Shown: positions 28,658 to 38,489 of the stretch, piece after piece
How positions within the stretch are numbered: position 1 is the first letter of the stretch
How the letters are laid out: the number at the start of each line of letters is the position of its first letter
Source: an uncultured Alphaproteobacteria bacterium
GTDB taxonomy: Bacteria; Pseudomonadota; Alphaproteobacteria; Geminicoccales; Geminicoccaceae
NCBI GenBank assembly: GCA_937995535.1
Contig: CALKJU010000025.1
Location: forward strand, 1-44,581
Direction of reading: 5' to 3'
Length of the DNA stretch: 44,581 nt
Notes under the pieces: model-generated
Seen by the model: the letters and a program-made list of their open reading frames with translations, nothing else
What the model was told of the DNA's origin: nothing
The model's database searches: none
Made by a program: the position numbers and the translations under genes

Positions 28658-28896
28658 CGCGGCGCGTCGGTGGCGGCGGCCGAGCCCGACGCGGCCTCGG
28701 CCGCCTTCCGGCGCCGGCGCAGCATCGCGCGGATCGGCCACGCGAGGAACGCGAAGAGGGCGAAGGCGACGGCGAGGAGCACGCCCCACAAGGCACCGAG
28801 CATGGTCACACCGGCGCCCGGTCCGAAATAGGCCCACGCCGCGCCCGGCAGCGTCCCCAGCGTCAGCACCACTGCGAAGGCCAAGAGCCCAGCCAT
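28654..28896 (-). CDS. Small YFGPGAG-type membrane protein
   Basis: The product has 80 aa. It begins with a signal-like segment ending LPGAAWA, followed by the motif YFGPGAGVTMLGALWG. A second membrane helix (LLAVAFALFAFLAWPI) precedes a basic stretch RAMLRRRRK and an Ala-rich tail. Small proteins with a Y(F/I)GPGAG start after the signal are frequent in alphaproteobacterial surface-polysaccharide and sulfation clusters, but I know of no defined function. GGGAG lies six bases upstream of the ATG. Its stop overlaps the EMC3-like start, so the pair is co-translated. Confidence 0.75.
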   Translation of the reverse strand: MAGLLAFAVVLTLGTLPGAAWAYFGPGAGVTMLGALWGVLLAVAFALFAFLAWPIRAMLRRRRKAAEAASGSAAATDAPR

Positions 28897-29059
28897 CTCA
28901 ATCTCCCGGGACCGGCGCCGCTTCTCGACGGGCGCGCATCGCACGCAGAACGAACGCAGCCGAAGTAACGCGGACCGGCCCGCAAATCCAGGCACGGCGA
29001 CCGCGAATGGCGCGCGGGGGCGACCGGGTGTGGCGCGTCGCGCACCGACGTATGGAACC

Positions 29060-30154
29060 TCACTCCGGCGCCGTGTAGCCGAGCCGCGCCGCCACCGCGG
29101 CCGTCTCCTCGCGGATCGCCGTGAGGTCGGCGGCGGACAGATCCGGCCGATAATAGGTCGGCGGGCTGAGCTGGGCGGCCAGTTCGGCCAGCCGCTCGGG
29201 GGTGAAGGTGAGCCCCGTATGCTCGGCGACCGCCGCCAGCGTCGCCGTGCCGGCGGCGCAGGCATCCTCGTAGCGGACGATCCGGGTCCGCTCGCGCAGC
29301 GCCGGATCCCGCTCGAGCTGATCGAGCACGAAGCCGTAGACCGCGGCCCAGTGCCGCGCCAGTCCGCGCGCCTCCTCGCCCCTGGCCCACAGCTCGGCGA
29401 TCGACCGGGCGAGTGCGGGATCGCCGAGATTGAGCGGGCGGCGGTCGAGACCGAACTCGAAGTGACCGACCCGGCGCATGTGCCGCAGCACCCGCGGATC
29501 CTCGCTCTCCTGGGTGCAGAACAGGCGGTGCTGCTTGGCCAGCGAGGCGACGTGCGCGACCGGCTCGCGCACCGGGACGAGGAACCGCGCGTCGGGAAAG
29601 AGCCGCGCCAGATAGGCAAGCCGCGTGATGTTGTAGTTGCCCTTCGCCAGGTAGCGGCGCCCCTGGCGGATCAGCAGGATCTTCCGGATATGGTCGCGGT
29701 AGAAGGTCTCGAACGCCGGGTTGCTCGTGGCGCCGTCGAGGACCTGGTCGACCTCGGGCTGATGGCGGCCAGGGAAGAACCGCATCCACAGCACCTCCTC
29801 CATCGCCTCGGGGCTGTCCGGGGTGACGAGGATGCGGTCCTTGTGCGCGCGCTCCACCGCCGGGGCGTTGGCGTCGTAGATCCGGGCGAAGGCGCGGTTC
29901 CAGAACAGCGGCGTGTAGATCGGCGGGTAGTCGCGGTAGCGATGCGTCGCGACGTCGGGATGCGCGGCGAGCAGCTCCAGCAGGATGGTCGTGCCGCCGC
30001 GGGCGAGCCCGGCGATGTAGATCGGCCGATCGATCGCGATCGCGTCGAGCTCGGCACGATGCGCCGAGCTCTCGAGTCCGCCCAGCGCCACCCAGAAGCC
30101 GGCGGTGCCGGCGACGAAGCCGCCGAGGCGGTCGATCCAGCCGGGCATCTCCAC
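29060..30154 (-). CDS. PAPS-dependent sulfotransferase
   Basis: The product has 364 aa. The 5'-phosphosulfate loop is PIYIAGLARGGTTILLELL (about residues 44-62), and the 3'-phosphate-binding region is DARFLVPVREPVAHVASL. ARIYDAN, KGNYNITRLAYL and the C-terminal RYEDAC segment also fit membrane-associated or cytosolic PAPS sulfotransferases. The acceptor is unknown. GTG start at 30154 with GGGAG nine bases upstream; an ATG at 30148 is possible. It is 16 bases downstream of the ASST gene in the same direction, and 163 bases upstream of the YFGPGAG gene. Confidence 0.9.
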   Translation of the reverse strand: MEMPGWIDRLGGFVAGTAGFWVALGGLESSAHRAELDAIAIDRPIYIAGLARGGTTILLELLAAHPDVATHRYRDYPPIYTPLFWNRAFARIYDANAPAVERAHKDRILVTPDSPEAMEEVLWMRFFPGRHQPEVDQVLDGATSNPAFETFYRDHIRKILLIRQGRRYLAKGNYNITRLAYLARLFPDARFLVPVREPVAHVASLAKQHRLFCTQESEDPRVLRHMRRVGHFEFGLDRRPLNLGDPALARSIAELWARGEEARGLARHWAAVYGFVLDQLERDPALRERTRIVRYEDACAAGTATLAAVAEHTGLTFTPERLAELAAQLSPPTYYRPDLSAADLTAIREETAAVAARLGYTAPE

Positions 30155-30170
30155 CGCCGGCGGCTCCCGC

Positions 30171-31517
30171 TCAGGAGGTCGGCGCGCCGAGGAAGGTCAG
30201 GCGCGCCGGGTCGATCCGCGCCGCGTGCGGGATCGCGCCGACGCGCCCGCCCTCCGCGCTCGCCTCGAGCAGGTTGACGAACTCCCAGACGATCCTCGGA
30301 TCGGCGTCGCCGGTCACCTCGAAGACCCGGCCCTGCCAGGAATGGGTCACCAGCACGTTGCCGTTCGGCAGCTTCTGCAGTTTGCCGCCCTTGGCGGCGT
30401 CGAAGCGGTCCTCGGGTGCCGTGCCGCCCTCGTACTGCCACACCACCTGCTGCGTCAGCGGGTCGATCTCGATCACCCGGGAGCGGCCCTGCGGCCGGTC
30501 GCCGTCGAGCATCCCGCCGAGATTGTCGTAGATCAGCAGGTTGCCGTTCGCCAGGATGTGCGGGTCGTGCTGGCGCACGAAGTGCCCGGTGAGCACCCAT
30601 TTGACCAGCCGGGTCTCGCGGTCGACCACCGCGACGATGTTCATGTTGCGGAACGACACGAGATAGTCGCCGGCGTTCCCGGGCGCGAACACGGCCGCCT
30701 CGGCCGGCGTGATCACCGAGACGGTGTTGCTGTGCTGGAGATCCTCGACCTCCTTGCGCGCCGGCGGGCGCAGTCCGTAGGTGCCGATCGGCGCCATCAT
30801 CCACTTGAACGGCGAGTTGCAGAACGCCGCCGCCAGCGAGAACGAGTCGAGCACCTCGCCGTCGGCGGAGACATGGAGGATCTCGTCGGCGAGATAGGGC
30901 GGCCGGACATAGGCCGAGCAGGACGGCTCGCCCTCCTCGAGGTGGCGATGGGCAAGCACCACGATGGTCCCGTCGGGCTGCACGTCGAGGTCGTGGTGGG
31001 TGTTGCGCGCGAGCGCCCATTTCACGCGCGAGTCCTTGTCGATCAGGACCAGGCCACCGCCGAACGGGAAGTTGCCGCCCTCGAGGTTCAAGAGCACGTC
31101 GCCATTGTCGAACAGATGCACGCCGTGCCAGCCGACCCGATCGTCCGGCCCGCGCGCCAGGATGTGCGGCGCGTCGCCGGGAAAGGCGTCGGAGAAGGTC
31201 AGGCGCCAGCGATGCAGCTCGCGGCCCTCCATGTCGACCACGACCGCGCCGAACGCGTCGTCCTCGCGGCGGACGATGAAGGTCACCCCGTCGGCGGCGG
31301 CGCCGCGCTCCCAGCGGGTCACGCCGCCGACCTTGTGCGGGCTGGCGAAGACCGGCACCTCGTCCGGGAACCAGGTGAACCACAGGGCACGCGCGGCGTC
31401 GTTGGCGCGGTTCAGCGTGTCGTAGGGCCAGTACTGGTACTTGCCGACCAGCACCCCGCCGGCGAAGGCGACGAGCAGGACGGCGACCAGGAAGAGCAGA
31501 CGTTCCCAGTGTCGCAT
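30171..31517 (-). CDS. Aryl-sulfate sulfotransferase (ASST) family, membrane-anchored
   Basis: The product has 448 aa from the ATG at 31517. One N-terminal membrane helix (residues 5-25) is followed by a six-bladed propeller-like body with repeating W/V-G-D-G turns: DNGDVLLNLEGGNFPFGGGL, HHDLDVQPDGTIVVLAHR, RQHDPHILANGNLLIYDN, LPNGNVLVTHSWQGRVFEV. The conserved His residues (THHDLD, RQHDPH) are candidates for the sulfo-histidine intermediate. ASSTs move sulfate between phenolic esters without PAPS, usually in the periplasm. Here the PAPS enzyme next door could make a sulfate ester that this enzyme re-transfers; that is inference. It is divergent from coxG over a 237-base gap. Confidence 0.87.
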   Translation of the reverse strand: MRHWERLLFLVAVLLVAFAGGVLVGKYQYWPYDTLNRANDAARALWFTWFPDEVPVFASPHKVGGVTRWERGAAADGVTFIVRREDDAFGAVVVDMEGRELHRWRLTFSDAFPGDAPHILARGPDDRVGWHGVHLFDNGDVLLNLEGGNFPFGGGLVLIDKDSRVKWALARNTHHDLDVQPDGTIVVLAHRHLEEGEPSCSAYVRPPYLADEILHVSADGEVLDSFSLAAAFCNSPFKWMMAPIGTYGLRPPARKEVEDLQHSNTVSVITPAEAAVFAPGNAGDYLVSFRNMNIVAVVDRETRLVKWVLTGHFVRQHDPHILANGNLLIYDNLGGMLDGDRPQGRSRVIEIDPLTQQVVWQYEGGTAPEDRFDAAKGGKLQKLPNGNVLVTHSWQGRVFEVTGDADPRIVWEFVNLLEASAEGGRVGAIPHAARIDPARLTFLGAPTS

Positions 31518-31546
31518 CGGCAGCCCCGAACCTCCGTCGCGAACCC

Positions 31547-31562
31547 GACATGCGCGCATGTC
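31547..31562. promoter_or_regulatory. Perfect 16-bp palindrome
   Basis: GACATGCGCGCATGTC is its own exact reverse complement. It lies 30 bases upstream of the ASST start in the divergent ASST-coxG intergenic region, a typical place for a dimeric repressor or activator site. No regulator gene is adjacent. Confidence 0.55.
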
Positions 31563-31754
31563 CCGGCCGGCCGTCGACCCCGGCCCCACGGTCGCGATCC
31601 ACAAGCCCAACGTTCACAAGCACCCGCCGTGCAGGTCGGTGCGGTGCCGCGATTGCCGAGGCAGCAACGGGCGTGTACGACGCGGCCAAGGATCGGCGCA
31701 AGAGCGCGTGGCCGGAGGCGGCCCGAGAAAGCGCCCCACCGAGGAGCAGACGCC

Positions 31755-32387
31755 ATGGACATGACCGGCGAATACCGCATCCCGGCGCCACGGCAGCGGG
31801 TCTGGGAGGCGCTCAACGATCCCGAGATCCTCAAGGCCGCGATCCCCGGCTGCGAGGAGCTGGTGCAGAAGTCGCCGACCGAGCTCGAGGCCAAGGTCCG
31901 CGCCAAGGTCGGCCCGGTCAGCGCGCGCTTCGGCGGCACCGTGACCCTGGGCGACCTCAATCCACCGGAGAGCTACACGATCAGCGGCCAGGGCTCGGGC
32001 GGCGCCGCCGGGTTCGCCAAGGGCGGCGCGTCCGTGCGCCTCACCGAGGACGGCGACGCCACCGTGCTGCGCTACGAGGCCAAGGCCGAGGTCGGCGGCA
32101 AGCTGGCCCAGATCGGCTCCCGCCTGATCCAGGGCACGGCGCGCAAGATGGCCGACGAGTTCTTCGGCAACTTCACGCGGATCGTCGCCGCCGAGGCGGC
32201 CGCGGCGGGCGCCCCGGCGGCGCCGGCACCGGTCGAGGCGGCACCGGTCGAGGCGGCGCCGGCCTACGCCCCGCCGCCGCCGGCCTACGCCCCGCCGCCG
32301 GAGCGGCGCGGGCTGGCCCAGAGCCCGCTCGTCTGGCTCGCCGGGATCGTCGTGCTGCTGCTGCTCCTGTTCTGGATCTTCAGCTGA
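31755..32387 (+). CDS. coxG: CoxG-type SRPBCC protein, tail-anchored
   Basis: The product has 210 aa. The START/SRPBCC fold covers about residues 1-145: [76 protein letters not shown]. An Ala/Pro linker with [16 protein letters not shown] repeats leads to one C-terminal membrane helix ([19 protein letters not shown]). CoxG recruits CO dehydrogenase to the membrane in Oligotropha-type systems, and proteins with this exact layout accompany many molybdenum hydroxylases. GAGGAG is eight bases upstream of the ATG. It is 140 bases upstream of coxS. Confidence 0.92.
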   Translation: MDMTGEYRIPAPRQRVWEALNDPEILKAAIPGCEELVQKSPTELEAKVRAKVGPVSARFGGTVTLGDLNPPESYTISGQGSGGAAGFAKGGASVRLTEDGDATVLRYEAKAEVGGKLAQIGSRLIQGTARKMADEFFGNFTRIVAAEAAAAGAPAAPAPVEAAPVEAAPAYAPPPPAYAPPPERRGLAQSPLVWLAGIVVLLLLLFWIFS

Positions 32388-32407
32388 CAGGGCCGCCGGG
32401 CGGCGCG

Positions 32408-32436
32408 TTGACGGTCCCCGAGCCGTCACCTAGTTT
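32408..32436 (+). promoter_or_regulatory. Possible promoter upstream of coxS
   Basis: TTGACG (32408-32413), a 17-base spacer and TAGTTT (32431-32436). The -35 is good and the -10 weak. The 140-base gap between coxG and coxS is the only gap of that size before the next promoter region of the locus, which makes an internal promoter reasonable. Confidence 0.3.
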
Positions 32437-32527
32437 CGATTGAAAGCAAAGTGGATAACGGGCGTGACCGCGGGTCCCCGCCCGCTCCTGCGCGTTTCGA
32501 GACCAGACACTCCCGGGAGGTAGGCGG

Positions 32528-33013
<486 letters not shown>

Positions 33014-33027
33014 GGGAGCGCTGATCC

Positions 33028-35394
33028 ATGGCAGAGCACGGCATCGGCGCGCGCGTCCCCCGGGTCGAGGACCAGCGCTTCATCACCGGCAAGGGCCGGT
33101 ACACCGACGACATCAACCAGGCCGGCCAGACCTACGCGGTGTTCGTCCGCTCGCCGCACGCGCATGCGCGGATCCGCGGCGTCGACAAGAGCTCGGTGGC
33201 GTCCATGCCGGGCGTGCTCGCGGTCCTCGACGGCGACGACGTCAAGGCCGACGGGCTGGGCAACCTGATCTGCGGCTGGCTGGTCAAGTCGAAGGACGGC
33301 TCGCCCATGAAGATGGGCCCGCACCCGCTCCTCGCGCAGGGCAAGGTCCGCTACGTCGGCGACCGGGTCGCGGTGGTCGTCGCCGAGACCTACGCCCAGG
33401 CCAAGGACGCGGCCGAGGCGCTGGTCGTCGACTACGAGGAGCTGCCGGCGGTCGTGGATCTCGCCGGCGCGCACGGCGCTGCTGCGCTGGTCCACGACGA
33501 GGTCGCGGACAACCTGATCTTCGACTGGGAGCTCGGCGACAAGGCGGCGGTCGATGCGGCGTTCGCCGCGGCGCACCACGTCACGCGCATGGAGCTGGTC
33601 AACAACCGGCTGATCCCCAACGCCATGGAGCCGCGCGCGGCGATCGGCGTCTACGACAGCGGGACCGACGCCTTCACCTGCTATCTGACCAGCCAGAACC
33701 CGCACGTCCACCGCCTCGTCATGGCCGCGTTCATCGGCGTGGCGCCGGAGCACAAGCTGCGTGTCGTCGGCCCCGACGTCGGCGGCGGCTTCGGCTCGAA
33801 GATCTTCATCTATGGCGAGGAATGCGTGGTCTGCTGGGCGTCGCGCAAGATCGGCGGACGCCCGGTCAAGTGGACCGCGGAGCGCAGCGAGAGCTTCCTC
33901 AGCGACGCGCACGGCCGCGACCACATCAGCACGGCCGAGCTGGCGCTCGACAAGGACGGCAACTTCCTGGCGATGCGGGTCAACACCAAGGCCAATCTCG
34001 GCGCCTACATGTCGACCTTCTCGTCCTGCGTGCCGACCTATCTCTACGCCACGCTGCTCGCCGGCCAGTACAGGACCCCGGCGATCTATTGCGACGTGCA
34101 GGCCTACTACACCAACACCGCACCGGTCGACGCCTACCGCGGTGCCGGGCGACCGGAGGCCTCGTTCCTGATCGAGACCCTGGTCGACCAGGCGGCCATG
34201 GAACTGGGCATCGACCCGGCCGACATCCGTCGGCGCAACTTCATCCCGCGCGACGCCTTCCCCTACCAGACGCCGGTGGCGCTGATCTACGACACCGGCG
34301 ACTATCAGGCGACGCTGGAGGAGGCGCTGAAGCTCGCCGACTATGCCGGGTTCCCGGCGCGCAGGGCCGAGGCCCAGCGGCGCGGCAAGCTGCGCGGCAT
34401 CGGCCTGTCCTGCTACATCGAGGCCTGCGGCATCGCGCCGTCGGCCGTGGTCGGCTCGCTCGGCGCCGGTGTCGGCCTCTGGGAGAGCGCCAAGGTGCGC
34501 TTCTCGCACACCGGCAAGGTGCAGGTGCTCACGGGCACGCACTCGCACGGCCAGGGCCACGAGACGACCTTCGCCCAGCTCATCGCCGACAAGCTCGGCG
34601 TGCCCTTCGGCGACATCGAGGTGATCCACGGCGACACCGAGAAGACGCCGGTCGGCATGGGCACCTACGGGTCGCGCTCGCTCGCCGTCGGCGGCGAGGC
34701 GATCATGAAGGCCTGCGACAAGATCATCGCCAAGGGCAAGAAGATCGCGGCCCACCTGCTCGAGGCGGCGGAGGGCGACATCGAGTTCAAGGACGGCAAG
34801 TTCACCGTCGCCGGCACGGACAAGAGCAAGGCCTTGGGCGAGGTCGTGTTCGCCGCCTACGTGCCGCACAACTACCCGCCTGACCTGGAACCCGGGATGG
34901 AGGAGGGCGCCTTCTTCGATCCGCCCAACTTCACCTTCCCCGCCGGCACCTATGTCTGCGAGGTGGAGGTCGAGCCCGCGACCGGGGAGGTGGACATCGT
35001 CCGCTTCACCGCCGTCGACGACTTCGGCAACGTCATCAACCCGATGATCGTCGAGGGGCAGGTCCATGGCGGGCTGGTCCAGGGCATCGGCCAGGCGCTG
35101 CTCGAAGGCGCCCGCTACGACGACAGCGGCCAGCTCCTGACCGGGTCCTACATGGACTACTGCATGCCGCGCGCCGACAACGTGCCGAGCTTCGCGGTCG
35201 TCACCTCGGCCGGCACCGCCTGCACCTCGAACTCGATGGGGGTCAAGGGCTGCGGCGAGGCGGGTGCGATCGGCGCGCCCGGTGCGGTCATCAACGCCAT
35301 CACCAACGCCATCGGCCGCCGGGTCGAGATGCCGGCCACGCCGGAGAAGGTCTGGCGGGCGATCCACAGCAACGTGGCCGTCGCGGCCGAGTGA
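33028..35394 (+). CDS. coxL: Molybdenum hydroxylase large subunit, form II CoxL type
   Basis: The Mo-MCD catalytic subunit of 788 aa. The signature loop is AYRGAGR at residues 369-375. This is the form II pattern; genuine CO dehydrogenases (form I) carry AYxCSFR, whose Cys holds Cu. The C-terminal catalytic Glu is in [42 protein letters not shown] and the MCD-binding [17 protein letters not shown] are also present. Substrate: form II enzymes often act on other compounds and CO oxidation is doubtful, so the annotation as CO dehydrogenase should not be taken literally. Between coxS and coxM with gaps of 14 and 16 bases. Confidence 0.95.
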   Translation: MAEHGIGARVPRVEDQRFITGKGRYTDDINQAGQTYAVFVRSPHAHARIRGVDKSSVASMPGVLAVLDGDDVKADGLGNLICGWLVKSKDGSPMKMGPHPLLAQGKVRYVGDRVAVVVAETYAQAKDAAEALVVDYEELPAVVDLAGAHGAAALVHDEVADNLIFDWELGDKAAVDAAFAAAHHVTRMELVNNRLIPNAMEPRAAIGVYDSGTDAFTCYLTSQNPHVHRLVMAAFIGVAPEHKLRVVGPDVGGGFGSKIFIYGEECVVCWASRKIGGRPVKWTAERSESFLSDAHGRDHISTAELALDKDGNFLAMRVNTKANLGAYMSTFSSCVPTYLYATLLAGQYRTPAIYCDVQAYYTNTAPVDAYRGAGRPEASFLIETLVDQAAMELGIDPADIRRRNFIPRDAFPYQTPVALIYDTGDYQATLEEALKLADYAGFPARRAEAQRRGKLRGIGLSCYIEACGIAPSAVVGSLGAGVGLWESAKVRFSHTGKVQVLTGTHSHGQGHETTFAQLIADKLGVPFGDIEVIHGDTEKTPVGMGTYGSRSLAVGGEAIMKACDKIIAKGKKIAAHLLEAAEGDIEFKDGKFTVAGTDKSKALGEVVFAAYVPHNYPPDLEPGMEEGAFFDPPNFTFPAGTYVCEVEVEPATGEVDIVRFTAVDDFGNVINPMIVEGQVHGGLVQGIGQALLEGARYDDSGQLLTGSYMDYCMPRADNVPSFAVVTSAGTACTSNSMGVKGCGEAGAIGAPGAVINAITNAIGRRVEMPATPEKVWRAIHSNVAVAAE

Positions 35395-35410
35395 ATCAGG
35401 GGGAGCCTCG

Positions 35411-36208
35411 ATGTACGATTTCGCCTATCACAAGCCCGCCTCGCTGGCCGACGCGGTGAAGCTCCTCGCCGACCACGAGGACGCCAAGCTGATGGCCGGC
35501 GGGCAGACCTACATCCCGACGCTCAAGCAGCGCCTGGCCCGGCCGTCGGACGTGATCGACCTCGGCGCTATCGCCGAGCTCAGGGGCATCACCGAGGAGG
35601 CCGGCGGCGTCACGATCGGCGCCATGACCCGACATGGCGAGGTCGCCGAGTCGGCGGTCGTCAGGCGGGTCATCCCGGCGTTGGCGGCGCTCGCCGAGCT
35701 GATCGGCGATCCGCAGGTGCGCAATCTCGGCACGCTCGGCGGCTCGATCAGCAACAACGACCCGGCCGCCGACTATCCGGGCGCATTGCTCGGCCTCGGG
35801 GCCACGGTGCGGACGAGCAAGCGGCAGATCCCGGCGGATCAGTTCTTCACCGGGATGTTCGAGACCGCGCTGGAGCGTGACGAGATCGTCAAGGCGGTCC
35901 ACTTCCCCAGGCCCGAGAAGGCCGCCTACGCCAAGTTCCCGAACCCGGCCAGCCGCTATTCGATGGTCGGCGTGTTCGTGGCGAAGACCGGCGGCGGAGT
36001 GCGCGTGGCGGTCACCGGCGCCGGCCAGAGCGGGGCCTATCGCTGGACCGCGGCCGAGCAGGCGCTCGCCGGCAACTGGTCGCCGGCCGCCATCGACGGC
36101 CTGACCGTCGATCCGAGCGGCCTCAACAGCGACATCCACGCCAGCGCCGACTACCGGGCGCATCTGGTCAAGGTCATGGCCAAGCGGGCACTGGCCGCGG
36201 CCGGCTGA
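35411..36208 (+). CDS. coxM: CO dehydrogenase-type FAD subunit
   Basis: The product has 265 aa, 23 shorter than the Oligotropha subunit. FAD-binding motifs are AGGQTYIPTLKQRLA (residues 32-46) and NLGTLGGSISNNDPAADYPG. MYDFAYHKPASLADAVKLL is the normal N-terminus, and PNPASRYSMVGVFVA is the usual second substrate-side motif. It passes electrons from CoxS towards the respiratory chain. The ATG has GGGAGC just upstream. The structural operon ends here at a strong hairpin. Confidence 0.95.
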   Translation: MYDFAYHKPASLADAVKLLADHEDAKLMAGGQTYIPTLKQRLARPSDVIDLGAIAELRGITEEAGGVTIGAMTRHGEVAESAVVRRVIPALAALAELIGDPQVRNLGTLGGSISNNDPAADYPGALLGLGATVRTSKRQIPADQFFTGMFETALERDEIVKAVHFPRPEKAAYAKFPNPASRYSMVGVFVAKTGGGVRVAVTGAGQSGAYRWTAAEQALAGNWSPAAIDGLTVDPSGLNSDIHASADYRAHLVKVMAKRALAAAG

Positions 36209-36233
36209 CGCGCCAGCCGCTGCGACCCTGCGG

Positions 36234-36259
36234 CGAGGGGGGCCTCCGGGCCCCCCTCG
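36234..36259 (+). terminator. Terminator-like hairpin after coxM
   Basis: CGAGGGGGGCC (36234-36244) pairs perfectly with GGCCCCCCTCG (36249-36259) over 11 bp with loop TCCG; TTGCTTG follows. The T-run is short, so termination may be partial, letting some transcription reach coxD. Confidence 0.7.
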
Positions 36260-36316
36260 TTGCTTGTCGGCCGCGGCCTGCTACAAGCCCGCAGCCTCCT
36301 GTCCCGCGAGCCGCTG

Positions 36317-37234
36317 ATGACCGCCCTGCCCGCCTCGATCGACGACACCGTGGCGCTGTTGCGCCGCGGGAACTACATCGCCAACCGCGCCCTCGGCACG
36401 GCGCTGTTCCTCGCGCTCAAGCTCGGCCGGCCGCTGTTCCTCGAGGGCGAGGCGGGTGTCGGCAAGACCGAGATCGCCAAGGTCCTGTCCGAGACGCTGG
36501 GGCGCAAGCTGGTCCGGCTGCAGTGCTACGAGGGGCTCGACGTCGCGTCCGCCGTCTACGAGTGGAACTACCAGCGGCAGATGCTCGAGATCCGCCTCGC
36601 CGAGGCCGAGGGCACGACCGACCGCGAGGCGCTCTCGCAGGACATCTTCAACGAGCGCTTCCTGATCCGCCGGCCGCTGCTGCAGGCGCTCGAGCCGGCG
36701 CTGGAAGGGCCGCCGGTGCTGCTGATCGACGAGCTCGACCGCACCGACGAGCCGTTCGAGGCCTATCTCCTGGAGGTGCTGTCGGACTTCCAGATCACCA
36801 TCCCTGAGATCGGCACGATCCGCGCCGAGCGGCCGCCGATCGTCATCATCACCAGCAACCGCACCCGCGAGATCCACGACGCGCTGAAGCGCCGCTGCTT
36901 CTACCACTGGGTCGACTACCCCTCGGCCGAGCGCGAGCTGGAGATCATCCGCGTGCGGGTACCGGGTGTGGAGGAGCGCCTGTCGCGGCAGATCGTCGCC
37001 TTCGTCCACGAGCTGCGCAAGAAGGACCTGTTCAAGCTGCCGGGCGTCGCCGAGACGCTCGACTGGACCCGCGCGCTCACCACCCTCGACTGCCTCGAGA
37101 TCACGCCCGAGTTGATCAACGACACGCTCGGCACGCTGCTCAAGTACCAGGACGACATCGCCAAGATCCAGGGTTCCGAGGCCGCCCGCATCCTGGCCGA
37201 GGTCAACATGAAGCTCGAGGCGGCGCGGCATTGA
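36317..37234 (+). CDS. coxD: MoxR-type AAA+ ATPase, CoxD
   Basis: The product has 305 aa. Walker A is GEAGVGKTE, Walker B is PVLLIDELDR, sensor 1 is PIVIITSNRTREI and the arginine finger region is LKRRCFYHW. CoxD unfolds or remodels apo-CoxL to install the cyanolysable sulfur and metal at the Mo site. The ATG at 36317 lies 58 bases after the terminator stem. Paired with the VWA protein CoxE one base downstream of its stop, the usual MoxR-VWA arrangement. Confidence 0.92.
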   Translation: MTALPASIDDTVALLRRGNYIANRALGTALFLALKLGRPLFLEGEAGVGKTEIAKVLSETLGRKLVRLQCYEGLDVASAVYEWNYQRQMLEIRLAEAEGTTDREALSQDIFNERFLIRRPLLQALEPALEGPPVLLIDELDRTDEPFEAYLLEVLSDFQITIPEIGTIRAERPPIVIITSNRTREIHDALKRRCFYHWVDYPSAERELEIIRVRVPGVEERLSRQIVAFVHELRKKDLFKLPGVAETLDWTRALTTLDCLEITPELINDTLGTLLKYQDDIAKIQGSEAARILAEVNMKLEAARH

Positions 37235-37235
37235 G

Positions 37236-38489
37236 ATGAGCGACAACGGCGCGCCCGCGGGCGGCCGGCTCGCCCGCAACGTGATGCACTTCGCTCGCGC
37301 CCTGCGCGCCGCGGGGCTGCCGGTGGGGCCCGGACGGGTCATCGAGGCGCTGCGCGCGCTCGACGTGGTCGGCGTCGGCAGCCGCCAGGACCTCTACTGG
37401 ACCTTGCACGCCGTGTTCGTGAACCGGCGCGACCAGTACCAGCTCTTCGATCAGTGCTTTCACATCTTCTGGCGCGATCCGAAGCTGCTCGAGCGGTTGA
37501 TGGGGCTGCTGCTGCCGCAGCTCGAGGCGGAGAACCCGCCTCCGCCCGAGACCGAGGCGAGCCGCCGCGTCGCCGACGCCTTCGCCCCGGAGAAGCGCGC
37601 CGGCCGTGGTGCCGGTGAGGGCGACACCGAGGAGGATCTGCTCGAGCTCGACGCGGTGATGACCTGGTCGGCGCGCGAGACGCTGCAGACCAAGGATTTC
37701 GAGCAGATGACCGCGGACGAGCTGGCCCAGGCGCGACGCGAGCTGGGCCGGCTACGGCTGCCGATCATGCAGGTGCCGACGCGCCGGTTCGTGCGCGATC
37801 CGCGCGGCGCGCGGATCGACTTGCGCCGGACGCTGCGGCAGTCGCTGCGTGGCGGCGGGGCGATGATCGACCTCGCCCACAAGCAGCGTGTCCGGCGCCA
37901 TCCGCCGCTGGTCATCCTCTGTGACATTTCCGGGTCGATGAGCCGCTACTCGCGGATGCTGCTGCTCTTCATGCACGCCGTGACCAACGACCGCGACCGG
38001 GTGCACAGCTTCCTGTTCGGCACGCGGCTGACCAACGTCACCCGCTATCTGCGCCACCGCGACATCGACGTAGCGCTCGAGAAGGTCGGCCAGGTCGTGC
38101 TCGACTGGTCGGGCGGCACGCGGATCGGCCACTGCCTCGAGGAGTTCAACCGCGTCTGGTCGCGCCGCGTGCTCGCCCAGGGTGCCGTGGTGCTGCTGAT
38201 CAGCGACGGGCTCGACCGCGACGCCGGGGCCGGGCTCGCGGTCGAGATGGAGCGGCTGCACAAGAGCTGCCGCCGGCTGATCTGGCTCAACCCGCTGTTG
38301 CGCTTCGAGGGCTACGCGCCCATCTCGACGGGGGCCAGGGCGATGATCCGCCATGTCGACGACTTCCGCACCGTGCACAACCTCGCCGCGCTGCGCGACC
38401 TCACCGAGGTGCTGAGCCGCGAGGGCACCCGCCGGGCGGAGGGCCTCACCGAGTGGGTCGGCGCCGCCAGGGAGGGAGCCGCCGCATGA
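37236..38489 (+). CDS. coxE: VWA-domain maturation protein, CoxE
   Basis: The product has 417 aa. Residues 1 to about 220 are helical (ARNVMHFARALRAAGLPVGPGRVIEALRAL) with a conserved QVPTRRFVRDPRGARIDLRRTLRQSLR region. The VWA domain follows: MIDAS Asp230 in LCDISGSMS, Thr in GGTRIG and Asp in LISDGLDRD. It acts with the AAA+ ATPase CoxD. The ATG starts one base after the coxD stop, and its own stop overlaps the next gene (ATGA). Confidence 0.92.
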   Translation: MSDNGAPAGGRLARNVMHFARALRAAGLPVGPGRVIEALRALDVVGVGSRQDLYWTLHAVFVNRRDQYQLFDQCFHIFWRDPKLLERLMGLLLPQLEAENPPPPETEASRRVADAFAPEKRAGRGAGEGDTEEDLLELDAVMTWSARETLQTKDFEQMTADELAQARRELGRLRLPIMQVPTRRFVRDPRGARIDLRRTLRQSLRGGGAMIDLAHKQRVRRHPPLVILCDISGSMSRYSRMLLLFMHAVTNDRDRVHSFLFGTRLTNVTRYLRHRDIDVALEKVGQVVLDWSGGTRIGHCLEEFNRVWSRRVLAQGAVVLLISDGLDRDAGAGLAVEMERLHKSCRRLIWLNPLLRFEGYAPISTGARAMIRHVDDFRTVHNLAALRDLTEVLSREGTRRAEGLTEWVGAAREGAAA

